A stretch of DNA of 23,350 nucleotides from a virus: positions 1-23,350 of IMG/VR virus record IMGVR_UViG_3300047274_000376; one strand, written 5' to 3'. The position numbers and the translations under genes are program-made. Below the pieces are notes generated by a model that was not told the origin of the DNA, searched no databases, and saw nothing but the letters and a program-made list of their open reading frames with translations. Positions 17,651-23,350 of this stretch are shown piece by piece (positions within the stretch are counted from its first letter, which is position 1; each line of letters starts with the position of its first letter).

Positions 17651-18789
17651 CACCCCGCATTCAAATGGGCGATAAAATTCTGAATCTTTGTTAAATCAGC
17701 ATTATATTGAGTATTGGCATCTTGTGCCAGGTTGGCCAAATTGGCGGGGCTGTAATTATCTAGGGCTGAATCCTGTCCTGGCAAAAACTGATACTGGAAG
17801 CGATAGAAGAATATATCATCATAAACGTCAGTGGATTCAAGTTCCATCACTTTTGCATTGAGTTCCTGGGACCCGGGAATGAACACATTATCCATCAGGT
17901 AAAAAAGATAATCGACATTGTCGGGTGCAATACTCCCCAGATTTTGCGTTAAAAACGTGACCTGTTCCTTTTGATGGGGGTACTTCTTCAAAAGCCTCTT
18001 TCTGAGTTTCTCCATCTCCCTGTGCGCTTCAACCACAAGAGGTGAATGAAAATCTTTGACAAGGGATTGCTGTTTCTGGACAGATTCGGGAATAAAGTCG
18101 TTATGCGCCAGTCCCGTGCCAACGGAAAGAATACAAAAACGTGTACACGCCGGAAACAGCTTCTTGGAAACGGAATAGGCAATGCTCACCGGATTATTGA
18201 CATAGACCCCGCCGTCAATCAGGGTATGTCCATTAAGAGACGCCGATGGAAAATAAAGAGGGGCAGCGCTTGTTGCAAGACCCACACTCACAACATCTTG
18301 AGTGGCACCCGTCATAAAAGGCTCCAGTCCTGTAATATTGGAAAAGATGGCGGAGTCATCTTCATGAGCATCCCAGGCAGGAATAATCACTTTTCCAGAA
18401 AGATTTGCAAGCGTCATGGTCGTTCCAAAGACTTCCTCGAGCGCTTGTTTGAGAGGTGCTTGACCATAAAAAGTTGTCGGATAGGTGGGAAGCCCCATAA
18501 TGACACTGAACTTGTAAGCGGATAACGGTAACACGGAATTGTAATAAAAGATGCTTGCACCCTTGCTTGCAAAGAACTGCAACATGTCATCAGGACTTTG
18601 ACCGTTCGCATATCCCAACGCCTGAATGCCGCCAATACTGGTGCCAGTGATGATATCAAAGGTATTATAGAGCTGATGGGGGGGAATGCCAGCATCCTGA
18701 CAGAATCGCTTCAGAAAAGTGGCTGACAAAACTCCCCGCATCCCACCCCCATCGAGAGAAAGAATTCTGACAGTTTGAGGAGATGTCAT
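17650..18789 (-). CDS. Patatin-like phospholipase
   Basis: This is a 379-residue member of the patatin family, lipid acyl hydrolases with a Ser-Asp dyad. The family's full signature is present near the N-terminus: oxyanion loop DGGGMRG (residues 13-19), nucleophile motif GTSIGG with S51 at the elbow, the SAAPLYFP stretch (174-181) and the catalytic Asp in DGG (D192). The remaining ~180 residues form a helical C-terminal region of unknown role. No signal peptide is present, so it acts in the cytoplasm or is released by lysis or with the virion. The start overlaps the stop of the small lipoprotein (ATGA) and its stop overlaps the fibre start, so it is embedded in the late operon. Possible roles are membrane damage for lysis or egress, or entry into a membrane-bounded host. 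A CBASS-type effector is less likely, as no cyclase gene is present. Confidence 0.93.
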   Translation of the reverse strand: MTSPQTVRILSLDGGGMRGVLSATFLKRFCQDAGIPPHQLYNTFDIITGTSIGGIQALGYANGQSPDDMLQFFASKGASIFYYNSVLPLSAYKFSVIMGLPTYPTTFYGQAPLKQALEEVFGTTMTLANLSGKVIIPAWDAHEDDSAIFSNITGLEPFMTGATQDVVSVGLATSAAPLYFPSASLNGHTLIDGGVYVNNPVSIAYSVSKKLFPACTRFCILSVGTGLAHNDFIPESVQKQQSLVKDFHSPLVVEAHREMEKLRKRLLKKYPHQKEQVTFLTQNLGSIAPDNVDYLFYLMDNVFIPGSQELNAKVMELESTDVYDDIFFYRFQYQFLPGQDSALDNYSPANLANLAQDANTQYNADLTKIQNFIAHLNAG

Positions 18790-18965
18790 GGTGTTCTCAT
18801 CTCTTTCTCTGGATAAGAGGAGTGTCCCTGAATTTTTTCCTCTTCATCGACGATATCATCCACAACTTCGCGCACCTCTTCCTCCCAGAACAAAAGGGGA
18901 ATATTGCACCCACTCAAGACAAGGCAAACCCCCAAACAAAGGCAGCGAAACATAAGATTACACAT
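18786..18965 (-). CDS. Small lipoprotein
   Basis: The open frame begins upstream at 19004, but the most sensible start is the ATG at 18965, preceded by a GGAGAG purine-rich site, which gives MCNLMFRCLCLGVCLVLSGC. That is a short basic/hydrophobic signal ending in a lipobox LSGC, so the mature ~40-residue protein would be lipid-anchored at its Cys. The remaining part is acidic (EEEVREVVDDIVDEEEK). It lies between the large terminase and patatin and overlaps the patatin start. A lysis (spanin-like) or envelope role is an inference from size and neighbours. The upstream start codon choice is uncertain. Confidence 0.6.
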   Translation of the reverse strand: MCNLMFRCLCLGVCLVLSGCNIPLLFWEEEVREVVDDIVDEEEKIQGHSSYPEKEMRTP

Positions 18966-19010
18966 AGCCCGCCGCTCTCCATTGAGGCACAGTGTCATAG
19001 GCAAACTCGG

Positions 19011-20381
19011 TCAGGGAGCGGGCATAGGGAAGTCCCCCAATGCATAAAAAAGCGCATCAATACAGTGATCGTTTTTCTTGATAATGAGTCCGTCCTCATC
19101 GCGCGCATACTGGCGCCATTCTTTCACCAGATGACGGCAGCCCTCACCATTTTCAGTGAAAAAGATCTTGAAACTCTCACTCCTCACACGCTCATAAATC
19201 TCATCAATCACAGCTTCCTTGGCAGAGTTGGTTTTCTTGGCTTTGACCAACCGAAGGCCCGCCTTTTCCTGCAAATAATCCAGTGTCTTTTCTTTCGTAT
19301 GCATGTTCTCACCCGCCCCCGCAGGATCGACCATCCCCGTACACCAGTCCGGCACAATATTGAGAATATTATTGGCATGTTCTGTCGGTGTGGCATTGCT
19401 CAACTTGTAGTCTCTCACCGCATACACAACACCCGCATCTCGATCATAGGCCAAAACGACACATCCCCACGTGCCACCGCTCGAGGCTGACGGATCCAGC
19501 CCATACACATAAGAAAAGTGCTTGGGAATCTCAAAAGGTTTGACGAAAATCTCAGGCTCCAGCATCGTAAACACCTTTCCCTGCCCAAAGACAGGAATCC
19601 CATGTTCTCGCGCTTCCAGTTGCCATTTGGGAATCGATTTACGGAGATGCTCAACGGTCTCAGGCTTCAAGTAAGGATTGTCTTGCCAGGAGGCCATAAT
19701 GTAAAAACGGCCATCCTTGACTTCCCCCTCCGCACTATGATCCATAAAATGGGCAATCAGCTCATCTTTTCCCTTCTCAGGCCACATGGAAGCCACAAGG
19801 AAGGTCTTCTCGTTGTCAAATTCAGAAATCCGGACCAGAGCTTCCTGATACACTTTGAAGTTCGGCAACTCATCCATATGAATAAAGTCCGCCTTCACCC
19901 CTTGCCAGGAAGATTCTCCCTGCTGGAAGGCCTTGAACTTCAGTTCTGACTTTCCGCCAGAAACATGTTTGATCCACACCGTATCCCAAGCCCCCGCCAC
20001 ATTGGTATGGGTCTTTTCCACAATGTAGCTCTCATGCAATAGGGGCGGCATTGACCCGTCAATGTCACCCGCAAAGAGTTTCTTTTGCAGAATGTCTCGG
20101 GTATCCTTCAAGCTAATAGAAGCTGAAATCGCATTAATCGGACGCGAGAACCGATACCCATTCCACCACTCCGGATAAACACCCGTCAGATGAAAGGCAA
20201 GCTCCATACAAACAGCATTCGTCTTGCCCGTCCGGTTACCGCCCAGAAACAACCGCTCCTTCGCACACAAGCTCGCCTCATGAAATTGCGACTGCTTCGG
20301 TGTCGGCCTGTAAAAGAAGAAGTTCTTCTGCGCCTGTACCTTTACGTCTTCAATATTTGTATCCAGTATCGAAATCGGCAT
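19011..20381 (-). CDS. Terminase large subunit (TerL)
   Basis: The large terminase is the ATP-driven packaging motor and the endonuclease that cuts concatemers. The 456-residue protein has an ATPase domain with Walker A GGNRTGKT (residues 47-54) and Walker B ADFIHMDE (164-171). It also has an RNase H-like nuclease domain with acidic residues in YGLDPSASSGG (D296), GMVDPAGAGENMH (D352) and NDHCIDALFYAL (D438/D442). The order and length are normal and no key residue is missing. The stop is about 46 bp from the lipoprotein start used here. A promoter-like sequence sits upstream, after the terminator of the cargo gene, so the terminase is likely transcribed from its own start. Confidence 0.95.
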   Translation of the reverse strand: MPISILDTNIEDVKVQAQKNFFFYRPTPKQSQFHEASLCAKERLFLGGNRTGKTNAVCMELAFHLTGVYPEWWNGYRFSRPINAISASISLKDTRDILQKKLFAGDIDGSMPPLLHESYIVEKTHTNVAGAWDTVWIKHVSGGKSELKFKAFQQGESSWQGVKADFIHMDELPNFKVYQEALVRISEFDNEKTFLVASMWPEKGKDELIAHFMDHSAEGEVKDGRFYIMASWQDNPYLKPETVEHLRKSIPKWQLEAREHGIPVFGQGKVFTMLEPEIFVKPFEIPKHFSYVYGLDPSASSGGTWGCVVLAYDRDAGVVYAVRDYKLSNATPTEHANNILNIVPDWCTGMVDPAGAGENMHTKEKTLDYLQEKAGLRLVKAKKTNSAKEAVIDEIYERVRSESFKIFFTENGEGCRHLVKEWRQYARDEDGLIIKKNDHCIDALFYALGDFPMPAP

Positions 20382-20429
20382 CCAACACTCTTCTCAATGG
20401 GAAAAACTACTACTGTTTCTTCTCCATTC

Positions 20430-20458
20430 AGAATACCTGAAAGTCAGTAACGAAGCAA
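20430..20458 (-). promoter_or_regulatory. Sigma70-like promoter candidate for the large terminase
   Basis: On the minus strand TTGCTT (20458-20453) is followed after 17 bases by TATTCT (20435-20430). It lies between the terminator of the kinase-like gene and the terminase ATG, which is where a promoter is needed if the terminator is efficient. Both boxes are only partly matched. Confidence 0.35.
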
Positions 20459-20490
20459 GAAATCAGAAAATTCAAATACACAAGCTCATT

Positions 20491-20524
20491 AAAAAAAGAA
20501 ACGAGATCATACTTATCCCGTTTC
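20491..20524 (-). terminator. Rho-independent terminator after the kinase-like gene
   Basis: In the minus-strand RNA GAAACGGGAU pairs with AUCUCGUUUC (one G-U) around a 7-base loop, and seven U follow at once (20497-20491). It lies about 58 bp past the stop of the secreted kinase-like gene. This is the best intrinsic terminator in the window. Confidence 0.85.
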
Positions 20525-20582
20525 CTTTCAAAATATCAACCCAAAAGAGTCTTTATCGTTTTGATTCTTTAGATGAAACTTC

Positions 20583-21824
20583 CTAAATACTTAGACCCGT
20601 TTTAAACAATTTGATGTTCTGATTAATGCCTTTATAATAATTTTCAAGATCTGTGGGATCGATTTTGAGACTTTGGGAGATCTCCCATGCATTTTTCCTG
20701 CCTTCTTCAACAGCTTCTTGAATATCAGATGTTTTCAAGAAATTGGCTGCAATTTGACGTCGCTCTTCTACACTCCTTTTTGCCAAAGCAAATCTGATTG
20801 TCGGATCTGTATTGCTCGCATACGTAAAGGTTCCATTACCAGCTAAAAATCCTTCAAATAAACCGTCTCCTGTATAAAAATAATCATCTTTCACATCAAA
20901 GTCAATCAAACGTAAAGATAAAGAGTCTTCATTTTTAACAAATCCGAAGTTCTCTTTGTTGGTTGTGGTATCTGATAAGCGCAAGATTCGTGAAATGACA
21001 TCCATTTTTGCCAGTTCCTCGCATATTTGGAAGTGTTCCGGACTGAGGTCTGAAGTTTTTTCTGGATCAGGGAGTTCCCCATAAACTTTGCTGTACTCTT
21101 TAAATGGGCCACTGCCATTCAAATCTTCAGTGGCGATATAGAAATTCTTCTGATCTTCCCAGAAAAAGTGAGTCTCAGGTCCTAACCCTAATTGGTGCAA
21201 AACATTATAAACCAAAACTTCTTTTGGATCTACGGCTTTTGCCCCACTACTCATACTTGAATTTGATTGGGTGCCATGTCTATGGGTTTTAATAAAAAAT
21301 GTCTTTGATCCAGATGGAAAAAACCTAACAACAAGCCTTCTTCCAAGCTGTACACCACTCGTTTTCTCCAAAAAAGAAAGTTGTTCTGACCCACTTAATG
21401 CAAATCTTTTAATAAAATAGTGAGCTGCCAGATTTTCTAATCTCTCGTAAGGAAGGTTTTGATAAAAAACTTTAATGTGCTTTGCGGGCTGCAACAGAGT
21501 TTGGTCATTATCAATCGCCCACAATATAATGTCATCAGCTGCCTTTTTTTGTAAGTTTTCATTTGGGCTTTCTAATCTAGACAAAGCATTCAGAATTTTT
21601 TTATCTTTAATCTCTGCTAACTTCATTTTTAAAAGAGCTTTATTTTCTTCTAAGGCTACATAACCCCCTTCAATATCGTGGAAAACAAATGGTTTTGAGA
21701 CAGATGTTGTTGTTTTTTCTTCCGCGCTTCCTGACTTCATCATGGCACAAGAATCGTTGGCAAACGAAACCATGGAAAGCATTAATACTAATAAAGACGA
21801 AGACATTAATTTCTGCTGACTCAT
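20583..21824 (-). CDS. Secreted protein with kinase-fold-like signatures, cargo candidate
   Basis: I choose the ATG at 21824, because GAGAGG lies six bases upstream (21831-21836) and the result starts with a clean signal peptide (MSQQKLMSSSLLVLMLSMVS, cleavage near FA/ND at 22-23). The frame can also start at 21842. The 413-residue product is not a standard phage protein. Central segments resemble lipid-kinase/HipA-type folds. There is a strand with FFIKTH (K179, like the ATP lysine), then PKEVLVYNVLHQLG (E202) and a hinge-like FYIATEDL (229-235). A catalytic-loop-like LSDTTTNKENFGF follows (D285, N289, N292), then RLIDFD (D308, like the DFG Asp). These are faint matches and no family was confirmed. 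The gene is AT-richer than its neighbours, has its own terminator and sits between TerS and TerL, so it looks like a moron exporting an effector. Confidence 0.7.
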   Translation of the reverse strand: MSQQKLMSSSLLVLMLSMVSFANDSCAMMKSGSAEEKTTTSVSKPFVFHDIEGGYVALEENKALLKMKLAEIKDKKILNALSRLESPNENLQKKAADDIILWAIDNDQTLLQPAKHIKVFYQNLPYERLENLAAHYFIKRFALSGSEQLSFLEKTSGVQLGRRLVVRFFPSGSKTFFIKTHRHGTQSNSSMSSGAKAVDPKEVLVYNVLHQLGLGPETHFFWEDQKNFYIATEDLNGSGPFKEYSKVYGELPDPEKTSDLSPEHFQICEELAKMDVISRILRLSDTTTNKENFGFVKNEDSLSLRLIDFDVKDDYFYTGDGLFEGFLAGNGTFTYASNTDPTIRFALAKRSVEERRQIAANFLKTSDIQEAVEEGRKNAWEISQSLKIDPTDLENYYKGINQNIKLFKTGLSI

Positions 21825-21830
21825 TGGATA

Positions 21831-21836
21831 CCTCTC
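21831..21836 (-). promoter_or_regulatory. Ribosome-binding site that fixes the start of the secreted protein
   Basis: GAGAGG on the minus strand is six bases from ATG 21824. The upstream ATG at 21842 has no such site, and using it would put six extra charged residues before the signal peptide. Confidence 0.7.
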
Positions 21837-21891
21837 ATTCATTTCAAATTAACAATAAAAACTCTAGTTTCAGTATTAAATGTTACACATT

Positions 21892-22323
21892 TTATTCGGG
21901 CAAAAACTCATCATCCACTATTTCTTCGGGAGTGTAAGGACAAAGAGATGGAAAAGTTGTCTTTGGCAAACTTGTTTCTTTTGTAGCTTTCACAATAGCA
22001 ATTTTGTAGGCTTTTGCGACACTGGATTCAAATTGTGGCTTTAAACTGGGGTTATCTTCCAGAATCAATTTTACTTGAGTGCGCTGCTCTTCAATGGTAT
22101 ATCGCCAGCTGTGACCTTGCATTGTCTTTTGAAATTGCCATTTTAGAAGGTGTGAGAGGAGTACCGAAAGTCTATTAATCAGCTCATGCTTTTCACTGCG
22201 TCCCAAAGCTTCAATCTCCTCCAGTACATTTTCCAAATCAAGCTCACTCAGTCGCTGCTCACGCAACAGTTCCGCTGTGTGCTGTGTCCACCCATAAAAG
22301 TCTGTCTCGTGATTCGGATACAT
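21892..22323 (-). CDS. DUF29 family protein
   Basis: This 143-residue protein is a clear DUF29 member. Landmarks are YPNHETDFYGWTQHTAELLR (residues 2-21), the acidic ELDLENVLEEIEALGRSEKH stretch (27-46) and LSVLLSHLLKWQFQ (52-65), a helical pattern seen across the family. The function of DUF29 is unknown. The family is common in cyanobacteria and in some alphaproteobacteria, and often occurs in mobile or multicopy form. It is soluble, without a signal peptide. It lies between the putative small terminase and the kinase-like gene. The start is supported by the DUF29 motif beginning within a few residues, and an AGGA precedes it. Confidence 0.9.
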   Translation of the reverse strand: MYPNHETDFYGWTQHTAELLREQRLSELDLENVLEEIEALGRSEKHELINRLSVLLSHLLKWQFQKTMQGHSWRYTIEEQRTQVKLILEDNPSLKPQFESSVAKAYKIAIVKATKETSLPKTTFPSLCPYTPEEIVDDEFLPE

Positions 22324-22652
22324 TTTCCTGACTAATCCTTCCTAAAGTCTTCTTTCAAAGAATACCAGAAAGTGAATGTGAAGGAGAGGGAAAAATGGTC
22401 TTGTTTTCTAACTAAAACGCTATATCTCGAGAGGTATATATACAACCATACAAATTGATTGTGGGGTGCTCGGATGCCCCCTCTCCCCCCAGCCCCCCTA
22501 TCAGAAGAGCGTCAAAAGAGGGGTAAAATTGCAGGACGTGTGATTGTGTATCATACGTTCTACGCCTTGCAATCCTTGTAAATCAATGAATATTGACCAC
22601 CTCAAATCCCACAAGGTACCAAGAAGATACCATCACAGCCGTTTTGACACTC
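22324..22652. other. Gene-free 329-bp gap with a C/G-tract
   Basis: I find no credible gene here. A striking tract at 22477-22498 has C runs of 5, 6 and 6 on the plus strand (G runs on the transcribed minus strand). Near 22420-22445 an imperfect palindrome (TATACCTC TC GAGATATA on the minus strand, one mismatch) could be an operator or promoter for the DUF29 gene. A clear -35/-10 pair is not visible. Confidence 0.5.
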
Positions 22653-23018
22653 TTATGGGGTGGGTGTCACATCAATCACAGCGGGTCGTCTCTTCTCTGC
22701 TTTTACCAGAAGTTGCCAGAGTTCATGCTGCTCATCAGCTGGCATTTCTTTCAGTAACGTATTGATCTGGACATTCGTTTGTTTGATAGGCTTTTCAGGC
22801 GGTGCAAACGTCCCAGGCTTCGGGTAAAACATCTCCATGGCCAGTTTGATTGCCCACGGTTCCTGTTCTTTCAATGCTTTTTCCAGAAGAATGTTACCCA
22901 CCTTCTCAATCTTGTCTTTATTACGCTTGCAAAACTCCACCATGCTCTCAGAGCGTGGATCTGTAGGCTTTCTCAGCCTTCCGTTAGGGTTTGCGATGTT
23001 TCCAGGCTTAAAGGTCAT
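22653..23018 (-). CDS. Putative terminase small subunit (DUF5681-type)
   Basis: The 121-residue protein starts MTFKPGNIANPNGRLRKPTD. The KPGN...NPNGR motif marks the DUF5681-like small proteins that commonly precede the large terminase in prophages and are taken as small terminases or DNA-binding partners. A helical middle (NRDKIEKVG-like, residues ~30-70) and basic/acidic C-terminus follow. The ATG has no strong Shine-Dalgarno site. The direct neighbour downstream is a 329-bp gap rather than the terminase, with DUF29 and the cargo gene in between, so the usual TerS-TerL pair is interrupted. An HTH regulator role cannot be excluded. Confidence 0.6.
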   Translation of the reverse strand: MTFKPGNIANPNGRLRKPTDPRSESMVEFCKRNKDKIEKVGNILLEKALKEQEPWAIKLAMEMFYPKPGTFAPPEKPIKQTNVQINTLLKEMPADEQHELWQLLVKAEKRRPAVIDVTPTP

Positions 23019-23103
23019 TTAAATCGGCTTAATCACTGTATCATTTCACTTTTCTATCACACATTTCCAGATCACTCCAAACACAATCTCACATCATCCA
23101 TTC

Positions 23104-23112
23104 TTATCCATC
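23104..23112 (+). promoter_or_regulatory. Isolated DnaA-box-like nonamer
   Basis: TTATCCATC matches the first seven bases of the DnaA consensus. It is about 75 bp from the main cluster, so it is weak evidence on its own. Confidence 0.3.
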
Positions 23113-23182
23113 CAATTAATGCAGACCACAAATGCATATATCGCATAGAAAATCTCTATCCTCTTCACCCTTCGCCAGACAA

Positions 23183-23276
23183 AAAGTTATCCAGAAACTA
23201 TCCACAACTCACCCTTTGGATAAGTCTGGAAAGCTATCCCTAAGTTATCCACAGAATGGTCTGTGGATAACTTTTG
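23183..23276. other. DnaA-box cluster, putative replication origin
   Basis: Six DnaA-box-like nonamers occur in under 100 bp: TTATCCAGA (23187), CTATCCACA (23198), TTTGGATAA (23215, inverse of TTATCCAAA), CTATCCCTA (23234), the perfect TTATCCACA (23245) and its inverse TGTGGATAA (23262). The spacing between starts is 11, 17, 19, 11 and 17, so two triplets have the same layout, offset by 47 bp. It lies directly beside AT-rich repeats. This is the pattern of a DnaA-dependent origin, from a phage, a plasmid or the chromosome. No rep or dnaA gene is in the window. Confidence 0.6.
23242..23273. repeat. Perfect 14-bp inverted repeat with two DnaA boxes
   Basis: AAGTTATCCACAGA (23242-23255), ATGG loop, TCTGTGGATAACTT (23260-23273). 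The two arms each hold a perfect DnaA box facing the other, so DnaA could bind as a dyad. A hairpin in RNA is also possible, but no T run of terminator length follows on the plus strand. Confidence 0.85.
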
Positions 23277-23280
23277 AAAA

Positions 23281-23300
23281 GCATGTATGAAAATACATGC
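23281..23300. repeat. 8-bp perfect palindrome with GAAA loop
   Basis: GCATGTAT (23281-23288) pairs with ATACATGC (23293-23300). It lies between the DnaA cluster and the AT-rich 11-mers, and could be an operator or a DNA hairpin of the origin. Confidence 0.7.
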
Positions 23301-23306
23301 ATTTAA

Positions 23307-23328
23307 ATGGATTTTACATGGATTTTAC
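23307..23328. repeat. Two tandem 11-mers, AT-rich (unwinding-element candidate)
   Basis: ATGGATTTTAC occurs twice without a gap. The unit length is close to one helical turn and the following sequence is T-rich up to the end of the window. In known origins such AT-rich repeats next to DnaA boxes form the unwinding element; here this is an inference. Confidence 0.6.
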
Positions 23329-23350
23329 ATTCTTTTTTCCTCTGTAACCC

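Noticed and set aside
17650-18789. Patatin as CBASS CapV effector
   Set aside because: No CD-NTase or accessory genes nearby; neighbours are virion genes.
18783-19490. 235-residue plus-strand open frame over the large terminase end
   Set aside because: Antisense to the motif-supported terminase nuclease domain.
22638-22668. TGACAC/GTGTCA inverted repeat across the small-terminase stop as a terminator
   Set aside because: Six base pairs with a long loop and no T run; likely chance.
1-23350. CRISPR array, tRNA, rRNA or insertion sequence
   Set aside because: No spaced identical repeats with unique spacers, no cloverleaf or rRNA-like stretch and no transposase were seen; the only tandem repeats are coding or in the origin-like element.

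Overview
This window holds most of the virion-assembly module of a short-tailed (podovirus-like) tailed phage or prophage. Almost all of it is on the minus strand, so it reads from the right edge to the left. Recognisable parts, in transcription order, are: a DUF5681-type putative small terminase, a DUF29 protein, a secreted kinase-fold-like protein, the large terminase, a small lipoprotein, a patatin-like phospholipase, three tail-fibre-like proteins, a small unknown protein, a P22-type portal, a small unknown protein, a scaffold, the major capsid protein, a small head or decoration candidate, a tail adaptor, a roughly 700-residue tail hub/stabilisation candidate, a repeat-built fibre, three long helical proteins that look like DNA-ejection proteins, and a small phage protein. 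No tape-measure, sheath or major tail tube gene lies between portal and ejection genes, which supports a short tail. No integrase, repressor, replication protein, holin or endolysin is recognisable.

The host is probably a Gram-negative bacterium: there is a lipobox protein, a Sec-type signal peptide and strong Shine-Dalgarno sites. DUF29 and the KPGN-type terminase motif are frequent in alphaproteobacteria. Moderate GC plus secreted cargo and a patatin would fit an intracellular or host-associated alphaproteobacterium. That host assignment is an inference with low certainty.

Right edge (23019-23350): no gene. It carries a dense cluster of DnaA-box-like nonamers arranged as a degenerate 47-bp duplication, two perfect hairpins, and an AT-rich pair of 11-mers, together resembling a replication origin. 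20382-23018: small terminase, a 329-bp gap with a C/G tract, DUF29, then the kinase-like gene, which has its own ribosome site and a textbook terminator, so it looks like a cargo ('moron') unit inserted between the terminase genes. 14209-20381: large terminase, lipoprotein, patatin and three fibres in a mostly overlapping string, so the phospholipase is translationally tied to virion genes. 8813-14164: portal, scaffold, capsid and a small head gene, ending in a hairpin terminator. 323-8751: tail adaptor, hub, repeat fibre, then (after a hairpin and a promoter-like site) the ejection-protein operon. At the far left the end of an unrelated plus-strand gene converges on the phage module.

Together the genes package DNA (terminases), build the head (portal, scaffold, capsid), close it with a short tail and fibres, and eject DNA. 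The points of special interest are the secreted kinase-like cargo, the patatin/lipoprotein pair, the modular fibre trio and the origin-like element.
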